Shown here: positions 1-6,136 of the stretch, in pieces
Numbering within the stretch: the first letter of the stretch is position 1
Layout: every line of letters starts with the position of its first letter
Origin: an uncultured Rhodanobacteraceae bacterium
GTDB lineage: Bacteria; Pseudomonadota; Gammaproteobacteria; Xanthomonadales; Rhodanobacteraceae
Assembly: GCA_937902695.1 (NCBI GenBank)
Contig: CALFNI010000665.1
Location: forward strand, 1 to 6,137
Length of the DNA stretch: 6,137 nucleotides
Direction of reading: 5' to 3'
Notes under the pieces: generated by a model
What the model was told of the DNA's origin: nothing
Database searches by the model: none
Seen by the model: the letters and a program-made list of their open reading frames with translations, nothing else
Made by a program: the position numbers and the translations under genes

Positions 1-2
1 AC

Positions 3-269
3 ATCCGCCCGCTCAAGGACGGCATCCGCTTCCTGCTGATCATCTTCAAGATCGCGACGCTGTATTCGCCGCTGAAGCTGTTCGTGCCGGCGAGCGTGGT
101 GTTTTTCATCATCGGCCTCGGCTACTACCTCTACACGTTCCTGACCATGCATCGGCTCACCAACATGAGCGTGCTGCTGTTCAGTGCCTCGGTGATCATC
201 TTCCTCATCGGCCTGATTTCCGAACAGATCACCGCGCTCATGTATCGCGCGCAGGGAAACGAAAGGTGA
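3..269 (+). CDS. GT2 family glycosyltransferase, C-terminal membrane anchor (5' partial)
   Basis: The frame is open from base 3 and ends at TGA 267-269, giving the last 88 residues of a protein that begins outside the window. The visible part opens with a basic segment containing 'RPLKDGIRFL', then has two hydrophobic segments at about partial residues 25-47 and 55-74, and a short polar tail ending 'RAQGNER'. A conserved Lys/Asp segment followed by two C-terminal transmembrane helices is typical of GT2 enzymes of the dolichol-phosphate mannose synthase / ArnC / GtrB type, which transfer a sugar to a polyprenyl phosphate or a lipid-linked acceptor at the inner membrane. The catalytic GT-A domain is off the window, so donor and acceptor cannot be inferred. 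It lies 53 nt upstream of the GT4 gene on the same strand and probably shares its transcript. An unrelated two-helix membrane protein cannot be wholly excluded. Confidence 0.75.
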   Translation: MRPLKDGIRFLLIIFKIATLYSPLKLFVPASVVFFIIGLGYYLYTFLTMHRLTNMSVLLFSASVIIFLIGLISEQITALMYRAQGNER

Positions 270-281
270 CCTAGGGCGAGA

Positions 282-326
282 ATGGCGCGCCGTCCGCAGG
301 CGGCCCGCGCCGGACGCTCCTCATGA
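282..326 (+). other. Possible 14-codon leader ORF overlapping the GT4 start
   Basis: ATG 282 follows an AGGG-containing purine-rich stretch (273-280) at Shine-Dalgarno distance. It opens a 14-residue frame (MARRPQAARAGRSS) whose TGA at 324-326 overlaps the ATG at 323 of the glycosyltransferase, forming ATGA. The ATG at 323 itself is preceded by C-rich sequence with no visible ribosome binding site. Two readings fit: a translated leader that couples translation into the downstream gene, or the true GT4 start displaced into another frame by an indel. A chance ORF is also possible because it is so short. The peptide is Arg/Ala rich and resembles no known leader that I recognise. Confidence 0.3.
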
Positions 327-1474
327 TCACGCGCAACATGCCGCCATTGCGGGGCGGCATGGAGCGCCTCAACCTGCAGATCGCGATCGAGTTGCAGAAG
401 GCGTTCGACCTGCTCGTCGTCGGCCCGCGCGGTTGCGCGGCGAGCCTGCCGGGTGCAACGGTCGTCGAAGTCGATCATCGATCGCTCGGGTGGTTCCTCC
501 TGGCGGGGCTCGTGCGCGCGGTGCGCCTGGCGGCGCGACGGCGTCCCGCGATCGTCCTCGCGGGCAGCGGCGTCACTGCGCCGCTCGCTTTCATCGCCGC
601 GCGCGTTTGCGGCGCGCAGGCCGCCGTGTATGCGCACGGGCTCGACCTCGTTGCACCGCACGTCGCCTACCGTCTGGGCTGGCTTCCGTTTCTGCGCCGC
701 ATGGATCGATGCATCGTCAACAGCCGGCACACGGCGGCGTTGGCGCACGCTGCCGGTATCGCGACCGAGCGCATCACGGTACTGAATCCCGGCGTCGCGC
801 CGGTGGCGTCGAGCGACCACGACGCCGCCTCGCGATTCCGAGCGCAGCGGGGACTGCAGGGTCGCCGCGTGCTGGTTTCAGTCGGGCGCCTGACATCGCG
901 CAAGGGAATCCTCGAGTTCGTCGAGCGCAGCCTGCCGGCGATCGTATCGGGCTGCCGCGATGCCGTCCTCGTGGTCATCGGAGACGAGGCGCCCGACGCG
1001 CTGGCCGGCAGCTCGAAAGGAATGAGCGAACGCATCGCGCAGGCGGCGCGACACCACGGCCTCGAAGATCACGTCAGGATCCTGGGTCCACTGGCCGAGG
1101 CCGAGCTCTTCGACGCGTATGAGGCGGCCGATGCACTGGTGTTTCCGGTGCGCGACGTGCCCGGAGACGTCGAAGGCTTCGGCATGGTCGCGATCGAAGC
1201 GGCCGCACACGGCGTACCGACGATCGCGTTCGCCGTCGGCGGGATCCCCGACGCGGTGCTCGACGGACATTCGGGATGGCTGGTGCCGGCCGGCGACTAC
1301 GCGACCTTCGCGGACCGCGTCCTGCAGACCCTGCGCTCTCCTGCGCCGGCGGCGCGCGAGGATTGCCGCCGATTCGCCAGTCGATTCTTCTGGGACGCGT
1401 TCGGCATCCGGTTGAGACGGCTGTTCGCCGACTGGCTCGGCACGGCGGCCGTCGCGGCGGAGACCCCGCCGTGA
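323..1474 (+). CDS. GT4 family glycosyltransferase
   Basis: This encodes a 383-residue retaining GT-B glycosyltransferase that would transfer a sugar from a nucleotide-sugar donor during lipid-linked glycan assembly in the cytoplasm or at the inner membrane. The N-terminal acceptor domain begins with the 'TRNMPPLRGGMERL' loop typical of GT4 enzymes. The hinge region carries 'VLNPGV' (residues 153-158), and the C-terminal GT1/GT4 domain starts with 'VSVGRLTSRKG' (185-195). The EX7E signature is E284-G-F-G-M-V-A-I-E292, followed by 'HGVPTIAFAVGGIPDAV' and 'GWLVPAGD'. Length fits the family (about 350-400). ATG 323 is the only standard in-frame start: an in-frame TAG lies at 272-274 and no GTG or TTG occurs between. 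However, the first beta strand ('RTLLMIT') begins before this Met and no ribosome binding site precedes it, so the N-terminus is uncertain by a few residues. The stop overlaps the GTG of the methyltransferase. Sugar specificity is not deducible. Confidence 0.92.
   Translation: MITRNMPPLRGGMERLNLQIAIELQKAFDLLVVGPRGCAASLPGATVVEVDHRSLGWFLLAGLVRAVRLAARRRPAIVLAGSGVTAPLAFIAARVCGAQAAVYAHGLDLVAPHVAYRLGWLPFLRRMDRCIVNSRHTAALAHAAGIATERITVLNPGVAPVASSDHDAASRFRAQRGLQGRRVLVSVGRLTSRKGILEFVERSLPAIVSGCRDAVLVVIGDEAPDALAGSSKGMSERIAQAARHHGLEDHVRILGPLAEAELFDAYEAADALVFPVRDVPGDVEGFGMVAIEAAAHGVPTIAFAVGGIPDAVLDGHSGWLVPAGDYATFADRVLQTLRSPAPAAREDCRRFASRFFWDAFGIRLRRLFADWLGTAAVAAETPP
1459..1463 (+). promoter_or_regulatory. 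Ribosome binding site deciding the methyltransferase GTG start
   Basis: GGAGA within the last codons of the GT4 gene lies about 7-8 nt before GTG 1471. It supports this internal GTG over the upstream in-frame ATG at 1276 and suggests translation coupled to the end of the GT4 gene. Confidence 0.6.
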
Positions 1475-2199
1475 CGATCGATGCGGCCGAGCGTCGACCG
1501 CACGCCGTGCTCGACCTCCAATCGCGCAGGAGCAAGGCGCTCAAGATCGAAATGCTGCTGGATCTCGCCGGCAGGTCCGGCCGGCTCCGGCTGCTGGAGG
1601 TCGGCACGGGGTCCGGCGGTATCGCGCACTACTTCGGCACGCATCCGTCGCTTCTATGCGAGGTCGACGCGGTGGATGTCTGCGACAACCGGCTGCTGTC
1701 GGACGGCTATCGGTTCCGTCTCGTCGAAGGCACGGACCTGCCCTTTGCCGACGGACAGTTCGATGTCGTCCTGACCAATCACGTCATAGAACATGTCGGC
1801 GACGAGAACGCGCAGCGCCGGCATCTGGCCGAAGTGCGGCGCGTGATGCGCGCGGGAGCGGTCGGCTACCTCGCGGTTCCGAATCGCTGGATGCTCGTCG
1901 AGCCGCACTACCGGCTGGCGTTTCTGAGCTGGCTTCCGCGGACGTGGCGCAGTCCGTACCTGCGCGCGATGCGCAAAGGCAATTTCTACGACTGCGAGCC
2001 GCTGCAGATGAAACAGCTCGAGCGCCTGCTCGACGACGCCGGCTTCGTCCATGCGAATCTTTGCATCGAGGCATTGCGCGCGACGCTCGAGATCGAGCGT
2101 CCGCTATCGCCCGCGACGAAGCTGTTGCGCAGGATCCCGGACGCCGCGATTGCGCCTTTTCGGCGTATCATCCCGACGCTCATCTACAGGCTGTCCTGA
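1471..2199 (+). CDS. Class I SAM-dependent methyltransferase (Methyltransf_11 type)
   Basis: This encodes a 242-residue Rossmann-fold methyltransferase. SAM motif I is 'LLEVGTGSGGIA' (41-52), the motif II acidic residue is in 'VDAVDV' (65-70), and 'LPFADGQFDVVLTNHVIEHV' (90-109) is the hallmark post-motif segment of this family. It is followed by 'HLAEVRRVMRAGAVGYLAVPNRW' (118-140), where the usual Pro-Gly of 'LKPGG' is replaced by Ala-Gly-Ala. The C-terminal part (about 145-242) is a basic, aromatic-rich substrate region with 'NFYDCEPL'. I chose GTG 1471 because it overlaps the GT4 stop as GTGA and is preceded by GGAGA at 1459-1463 at good spacing. An in-frame ATG at 1276 would add 65 residues lying wholly inside the GT4 gene and is unlikely. 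Among glycan genes it probably O- or N-methylates a sugar or lipid-linked glycan, but the substrate is inferred from context only. Confidence 0.88.
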   Translation: MTIDAAERRPHAVLDLQSRRSKALKIEMLLDLAGRSGRLRLLEVGTGSGGIAHYFGTHPSLLCEVDAVDVCDNRLLSDGYRFRLVEGTDLPFADGQFDVVLTNHVIEHVGDENAQRRHLAEVRRVMRAGAVGYLAVPNRWMLVEPHYRLAFLSWLPRTWRSPYLRAMRKGNFYDCEPLQMKQLERLLDDAGFVHANLCIEALRATLEIERPLSPATKLLRRIPDAAIAPFRRIIPTLIYRLS

Positions 2200-2200
2200 T

Positions 2201-2226
2201 TTTTCGCGATGCAGACATCGCGTAAA
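2201..2226 (+). repeat. Intercistronic inverted repeat (RNA hairpin)
   Basis: Directly after the methyltransferase stop, CGCGATG (2205-2211) and CATCGCG (2216-2222) form a perfect 7-bp stem around a CAGA loop. After a T:T mismatch, TTT 2201-2203 can pair with AAA 2224-2226. The T-run lies on the 5' side of the stem, so it is not a canonical intrinsic terminator for plus-strand transcription, and no minus-strand gene lies here. It could affect mRNA stability or processing, or expression of the downstream GT2 gene; no factor can be named. Confidence 0.5.
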
Positions 2227-2252
2227 CATCCCTTCGTGCGGATCATGCCGGC

Positions 2253-3302
2253 GTGACGGAGCTCGAATCGCCACGGAACCCGTATTCAGCGCCCGCCGCC
2301 GACGACCCTATCGAAATCAGCAGCGCCGAGTGCATGGCGCGGGCTCCGCTTGTCAGCGTGCTGATGATCACCTACAACCATGCCGGGTATGTGGCGGAAT
2401 CGATCCGGAGCGTCATCGCGCAGGCTTGCGGGTTCCCGATCGAACTCATCATCGGCGAGGACGCGTCGACGGACGATACGCGAAGCATCGCGCTCGACTT
2501 CCAGAAGCGCCATCCGGAGCTGATCAGGGTCGTCTACTCGCGCGCGAATGTCGGCATGATCGCCAATTCGCGCCGGATTTTCGCGCGGGCGCGCGGCGAG
2601 TTCATCGCCTACTGCGAAGGCGACGACTATTGGTGCTCGCGACACAAACTGTCGTTGCAGGTCGAGAAGCTTCGCGAGAATCCCCGCGCGGCCGTGGTGC
2701 ATTCGGACTGGGTCCGATCGAAGCTCGACGGCGAGACGTGGAAGGTCGGCTGGAACAGGCCCGTGCATGGTCGCATTCCGCTGCGCCTGCTTCAGGGCGA
2801 GATCTTCGCCACGTTCCACTATCCGAAGATCCTGCGCACCTGCACGACCTTGCATCGGCGCAATTCGATCGCCGAGTTCCTTGCCTCCCCGCTTGCCGCG
2901 AAGCGTTATCGCTTCGGCGACACGGTCCGGACGGCCTATCAGACATCCCGCTGGGAGGTCGCGTACCTGCCGGCGATAACCGCCGTATATCGCGAGAGCG
3001 CGGGCTCCGCGTTGCGCTCCGGAAAGCTCGCGCGCCTTTCGTTCCTGCTGTCCTGTCTCGAGTTCGACGACGATGCGCGGGCGTTTTTCAGCGATCGCAA
3101 GGACTATCCCGCGGGCTACCGATGGGAAAGCTCGGTCGGGCTCCTCGTCCTGGCGCTGCTCGCACGGCAATACGATACCGCGCGCTCCGCGTTGCGCGAC
3201 ATCCGCGCGCATTTCGGGCTGTTCGACTTCCTGAAAACCGGCCTGCAGACGGCTCGGATGCGCATGCCGACGCTGTTCCGGCAACGGCGGGTCGTGCCTT
3301 GA
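2253..3302 (+). CDS. GT2 family glycosyltransferase (GT-A fold)
   Basis: This encodes 349 residues with an N-terminal GT2 domain. After a 30-residue, probably disordered leader comes the first strand 'PLVSVLMITYNHAGYVAESI' (32-51), then 'LIIGEDASTDDT' (65-76), 'RVVYSRANVGMIANSRRI' (92-109), and the metal/donor motif 'YCEGDDYW' (120-127, the EGDDYW form of DXD common in one GT2 group). A later 'GDTVRTAYQTSRWEVAYLP' stretch (222-240) sits where the catalytic base and acceptor loop are usually found. Residues from about 250 form a helical, basic C-terminus without clear transmembrane segments, so the protein is likely cytoplasmic or peripheral. GTG 2253 is the longest start. ATG 2334 (residue 28) would give a protein beginning three residues before the first strand and is a real alternative, since neither start has a strong ribosome binding site. 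It would add a sugar to the repeat unit; specificity is unknown. It lies 53 nt after the methyltransferase and 31 nt before the flippase. Confidence 0.9.
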   Translation: MTELESPRNPYSAPAADDPIEISSAECMARAPLVSVLMITYNHAGYVAESIRSVIAQACGFPIELIIGEDASTDDTRSIALDFQKRHPELIRVVYSRANVGMIANSRRIFARARGEFIAYCEGDDYWCSRHKLSLQVEKLRENPRAAVVHSDWVRSKLDGETWKVGWNRPVHGRIPLRLLQGEIFATFHYPKILRTCTTLHRRNSIAEFLASPLAAKRYRFGDTVRTAYQTSRWEVAYLPAITAVYRESAGSALRSGKLARLSFLLSCLEFDDDARAFFSDRKDYPAGYRWESSVGLLVLALLARQYDTARSALRDIRAHFGLFDFLKTGLQTARMRMPTLFRQRRVVP

Positions 3303-3333
3303 GCGAGGCTCATTCGGGCGGCACGGGGCGCCG

Positions 3334-4614
3334 ATGAACGACGGCGGCGGTTTCGTTCGCGCATTGACCGCGCGCATCCGCCTCGGAGGATTGGCGCGCA
3401 ACACGCTGTATTCGACCGCAGGGCTGGCCGTGCGGGCGGTCGTGCAGGCGTGCTACCTCATCCTCCTCTCGCGGCGCATGGGCCCGCACGATTACGGCCT
3501 GTTCGCCGGATCCGTCGCCCTGGCCGTGCTGCTCGCTCCGCTTTCGGGCTGGGGTGTGTCGTACGTGCTGGCGCAGCACGTCGCGCGCAATCCCGCCGGC
3601 GCTCGGGCATTGTGGGCGACCGCGCTCGTGCAGATCGGCCTTTCCGGCACGGTGCTCGTGCTCGTCGTCCTGCTGACGTCGACGATGCTCGGCGATCACA
3701 TCTCCGCCAATGCCATGCTGCTGCTCGCGCTGGCCGAGCTCGTCGCACTGCCGGTCGCGCAGGCGGCGACCACGCTCTGCGTCGTGCAGGGCCGCGGCGC
3801 GGCGGCCGCGCTCGCGATCTGCCTCGTGCCGGCGAGCCGCGTCCTCGCCGTCACCGTGCTGTTTCTTGCCGGCGGCGCCGCCGCGCCGGGCAGCGTGGCG
3901 GCATTTCATTTCGTCGGATCGCTCGTCGGCGCCTTCGCTGCGATGGCTCTGATCCGGCGCCTCGCAGGCGCGCCGGATTGGCCGCAGCGGCTGTCGTCCG
4001 GCACGACGATGGCCGAAGGCACGCGGTACGCGCTGGGTTCGCTGGTGGGCACGAGCTATCCGGAGATCGACAAGGTCCTGCTTCTACAGCTCGCCGGCGC
4101 CACGATCGCCGGCACCTATACGGCGGCGTTTCGAGTCGTCGCCGTTCTGCTGCTGCCGATTTCGGCTCTCGCCAGCAACGCGTTGCCGCGACTCTTCGCG
4201 GCGCGGGCGCCGCGCGACAGGCTGCATATCCTCCGTTCCGTGATGCTCGCCGCGGTCGCATACGGAATCGTGGCGACGCTGGGTGCCAACCTGATTGCGC
4301 CGGCGATGTCCGACATTTTCGGAGCGAGCTTCGAGGAATCCTCGAAATATCTCCGCATGCTGTCGGTATGGACCGTCCTGTTTGCCGTGCATCAGTGCGC
4401 GGCGATCGGGTTGACCGGATCGGGCAGGCAATGGACGAGAATCGCCATCGAGGCCGGCGGGGCGCTGGCGATCGTCATCATCAACCTGATCGCCATTCCA
4501 AGGCTGGGCGGCGGCGGTTCGGTGCTCGCTCTCCTGTCAGGCGAAATCCTGATGGCACTCGCATGCGGGGTCATGCTGCGAGCCGCAATTGCACGCGACC
4601 GGTCTGCCGCGTAG
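3334..4614 (+). CDS. Polysaccharide flippase, Wzx/MATE-like (MOP superfamily)
   Basis: This 426-residue, strongly hydrophobic protein has about 12 predicted transmembrane helices, roughly at residues 24-45, 53-76, 98-117, 125-149, 155-180, 186-207, 231-250, 256-283, 300-325, 340-360, 368-388 and 394-417. The opening 'LARNTLYSTAGLAVRAVVQ' followed by 'LLSRRMGPHDYGLFAGSVAL' is the typical N-terminus of Wzx-type translocases (polysaccharide biosynthesis protein families PF01943/PF13440). A central 'YPEIDKVLL' and 'GTYTAAFRVV' match the second half of the fold. Such proteins move undecaprenyl-linked oligosaccharide units across the inner membrane. ATG 3334 is the chosen start, 31 nt after the GT2 gene, with only a weak G-rich stretch (GGGG near 3325) upstream. 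It is the last gene of the plus-strand block. No wzy-type polymerase is visible beside it. Which glycan it carries is inferred only from linkage. Confidence 0.9.
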   Translation: MNDGGGFVRALTARIRLGGLARNTLYSTAGLAVRAVVQACYLILLSRRMGPHDYGLFAGSVALAVLLAPLSGWGVSYVLAQHVARNPAGARALWATALVQIGLSGTVLVLVVLLTSTMLGDHISANAMLLLALAELVALPVAQAATTLCVVQGRGAAAALAICLVPASRVLAVTVLFLAGGAAAPGSVAAFHFVGSLVGAFAAMALIRRLAGAPDWPQRLSSGTTMAEGTRYALGSLVGTSYPEIDKVLLLQLAGATIAGTYTAAFRVVAVLLLPISALASNALPRLFAARAPRDRLHILRSVMLAAVAYGIVATLGANLIAPAMSDIFGASFEESSKYLRMLSVWTVLFAVHQCAAIGLTGSGRQWTRIAIEAGGALAIVIINLIAIPRLGGGGSVLALLSGEILMALACGVMLRAAIARDRSAA

Positions 4615-4661
4615 ACGCTGCGCGCCGCGCGGGCACGGCTTGCATCGCGCGCGTCCCGCGA
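4615..4661. other. Convergent junction with weak GC-rich dyad
   Basis: These 47 bases separate the flippase stop from the sulfotransferase stop on the opposite strand. CGCGGG (4628-4633) can pair with CCCGCG (4655-4660) around a 21-nt loop that is itself GC rich with self-complementary GCGCGC. No T-run follows on either strand, so a strong intrinsic terminator is not supported. Termination here may depend on Rho or be inefficient, which would produce overlapping antisense transcripts. No other element is seen. Confidence 0.3.
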
Positions 4662-5483
4662 TCACCCGGCGCCCGGTTCCAGGAATTGCTCGAGCGCGGT
4701 ACCGCTCAGGTCGGATTCGATTTCGCTCGCGATCTCAGCGGGAATGTTTGCGTCCGGCCGCAGGCGTGCGCGTTGCCTGAACACGCCATAGGGATCGCCA
4801 TCGTCGCGCGTGGTCGATTCCTCGATGAAACGGGACGTCTGCCCGCCCGGGACGAGCCCGCAGAACTCGAACAGCGATCTCGCGACATCGCCGGGGGATC
4901 GCACGAGATGCTCGTAGCGGACGAGGCGGAATCGCTCCGGGAAGCGCGTGCCAAGCTCGAGAAAAAGCTGCGCGAGCTCCTTCCAGCGCTCGTAGCCGAA
5001 CCAGTTCTCGTCGAGTCCGGCATTCTTGATCGGGGCGCGGCGCCATTCCGTGCGCTGCGACCATTCCGGCTTGAACTCGCGCGGCGCCGCAAACCACGAT
5101 GCGAGCACGCTGCGCGGGTCGCGCACGAGCCCGATGCATCGGGCATCGGGTACGGCATCGAGTATCGGCGCCATCAGGTCATGAAAGCGCACTTCCTTGT
5201 AGACGAGGTGCGAGGGCCGCGTCTTGGCGAACGTCGGCCCATCGCGCGCGAGGCGCGCGTCGCCCCGCTGCGTTACGAACGCGTCGTCGGTGACAAGGAG
5301 ATCGTCGAAGAAACGGACGATCCCGGGTGCGTCGGAGTTCCGGTCGATGCGTCCGCGGAACGCGTACGCGAAGAACGGCTGAAACCGGTAGGCGACCTGC
5401 TCGCTGCTGTCGAAGAGCGCGCCGAGCCAGGACGTTCCCGACCGCGGTGCGCCGTGCAGGCCGACCAGGGCAGGGCGGCTCAT
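4662..5483 (-). CDS. PAPS-dependent sulfotransferase
   Basis: This encodes a 273-residue cytosolic-type sulfotransferase, which transfers sulfate from 3'-phosphoadenosine 5'-phosphosulfate to a hydroxyl or amine acceptor. The 5'-phosphosulfate loop is 'GAPRSGTSWL' (11-20), immediately after the first strand. The 3'-phosphate motif is 'LVRDPRSVLASW' (119-130), with Arg121 and Ser125 in the expected places. 'YKEVRFHDLM' (95-104) and 'RLVRYEHLVRSPGDVARSLFEFCGL' split across 186-210 match the conserved core and the C-terminal dimer/PAPS region. Length is normal for Sulfotransfer_1/3 proteins and no signal peptide or membrane helix is seen. ATG 5483 overlaps the stop of the WbqC-family gene as ATGA, and no good ribosome binding site precedes it, which suggests translational coupling. 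The neighbours point to a sugar or glycan acceptor, but a lipid or small-molecule acceptor remains possible. PAPS-supply genes (cysD/N/C type) are not in the window. Confidence 0.92.
   Translation of the reverse strand: MSRPALVGLHGAPRSGTSWLGALFDSSEQVAYRFQPFFAYAFRGRIDRNSDAPGIVRFFDDLLVTDDAFVTQRGDARLARDGPTFAKTRPSHLVYKEVRFHDLMAPILDAVPDARCIGLVRDPRSVLASWFAAPREFKPEWSQRTEWRRAPIKNAGLDENWFGYERWKELAQLFLELGTRFPERFRLVRYEHLVRSPGDVARSLFEFCGLVPGGQTSRFIEESTTRDDGDPYGVFRQRARLRPDANIPAEIASEIESDLSGTALEQFLEPGAG
5129..5144. repeat. 16-bp perfect palindrome inside the sulfotransferase gene
   Basis: GCCCGATGCATCGGGC is a perfect 16-bp palindrome in the sulfotransferase coding sequence, over the codons for 'DARCIGL' just before the 3'-phosphate motif. 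CATCGGG-like units recur at 5137-5150, so some of the symmetry comes from local repetition. It may simply reflect codon choice, and there is no second copy in the window to suggest a binding site family. Confidence 0.35.
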
Positions 5484-6136
5484 GCCGGCTGCACCGTCGA
5501 GCCGGCGGGCGGAGCGATCAGCTCGTAGCGCGGCATCGCTGTGCCGGTTCCGGAGACGCCGGCGTGCATCAGCATGTCGATGATCGAGAGATGGAGCGCG
5601 CCTTCCTTCAGGTCGGACATCGGCACCGAGGTCTTCAGAAAAGAAAGCTCGATGCCGGCGTCGGCGAAATGTTCGGCGTGGTAGAGGCCGACGCCGCCGA
5701 TCGCATTGACGTAGTGCGTCGCGCCGAGCCTGCGGCAGATCTCCATCACGCGGGCTTCCGACCTAAGTGCAGGGTCCGCTGCAATATCGGACGAAACGAG
5801 GAAACGACAGCCCAATCCGAGCGTCTCGGCGATCGTTGTCAGCGCATTCGCGTTGAATCCGGCAACGTTGTCGTCGCCATGCTCCCATACGCGCTCCAGC
5901 ATCGCTCGCGTGGCATCGAACGCCGGCGCATCCGCATAGGCCGAGTCGACGAGCCGCTTGGCGCCGTCGAGCGTCGCGCCGTCGAGCGCGTAGTGGCGTT
6001 CGTTGATCAGCGATCCGAGATGCATCTTGCGCACGGGCAACGTCAGCCACGCCGCGGCATCGTCCTTGCGTATGAGGTTCCGGTTGATCCAGCCGTTCTT
6101 GCTGTACTGCACGTCGTCGTAGAAGACGAACGTATC
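5480..6136 (-). CDS. WbqC-family protein (5' partial, runs off the right edge)
   Basis: The minus-strand frame is open from 6136 and ends at the TGA read from 5482-5480, giving 218 residues. The visible start 'DTFVFYDDVQYSKNGWINRN' matches the signature near the N-terminus of WbqC-family proteins (PF08889), and the end has the family's 'LKEGALHLSIIDMLMHAG' segment. Given usual lengths of about 230-250, roughly 20-25 N-terminal residues, including the expected 'QPxYxPWxGYF' type motif, lie outside the window. The GTG at 6112 is an internal Val codon, not a start, because the conserved signature extends upstream of it. WbqC proteins occur in O-antigen and other surface glycan clusters. Some carry a putative aminoacyl- or glycine-transferase label, but I know of no firm biochemical role. 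The 4-nt overlap with the sulfotransferase implies co-expression. Confidence 0.88.
   Translation of the reverse strand, partial: DTFVFYDDVQYSKNGWINRNLIRKDDAAAWLTLPVRKMHLGSLINERHYALDGATLDGAKRLVDSAYADAPAFDATRAMLERVWEHGDDNVAGFNANALTTIAETLGLGCRFLVSSDIAADPALRSEARVMEICRRLGATHYVNAIGGVGLYHAEHFADAGIELSFLKTSVPMSDLKEGALHLSIIDMLMHAGVSGTGTAMPRYELIAPPAGSTVQPA

Noticed and set aside
131..820. A 229-codon minus-strand frame over the first two genes
   Set aside because: No recognisable domain; it opposes the membrane-anchor tail and the GT4 acceptor domain, both convincing.
1276..1470. N-terminal extension of the methyltransferase from ATG 1276
   Set aside because: It would lie wholly inside the GT4 gene, its residues do not resemble the methyltransferase family, and GTG 1471 has a good ribosome binding site and a stop/start overlap.
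2201..2228. Sigma-70 promoter (TTTTCG, 16 nt, TAAACA) before the second GT2 gene
   Set aside because: Only 3 of 6 matches in each box, within a hairpin; not enough to call.
2051..3337. A 428-codon plus-strand frame overlapping the second GT2 gene
   Set aside because: Arg/Ser-rich low-complexity translation; the alternative frame carries clear GT2 motifs (ITYNH, EGDDYW).
2286..3404. A 372-codon minus-strand frame opposite the second GT2 gene
   Set aside because: Antisense shadow of a supported gene, with no motif and an Arg-rich composition.
3450..5528. A 692-codon open frame on the plus strand running through the flippase gene and antisense to the sulfotransferase
   Set aside because: It is Arg/Ala/Gly rich without recognisable domains and lies out of frame with two well-supported genes; long shadow frames are expected in high-GC DNA.
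5480..6112. WbqC-family gene starting at the GTG read from 6112
   Set aside because: The conserved family signature continues upstream of this codon to the window edge, so it is an internal valine and the gene is truncated by the window.
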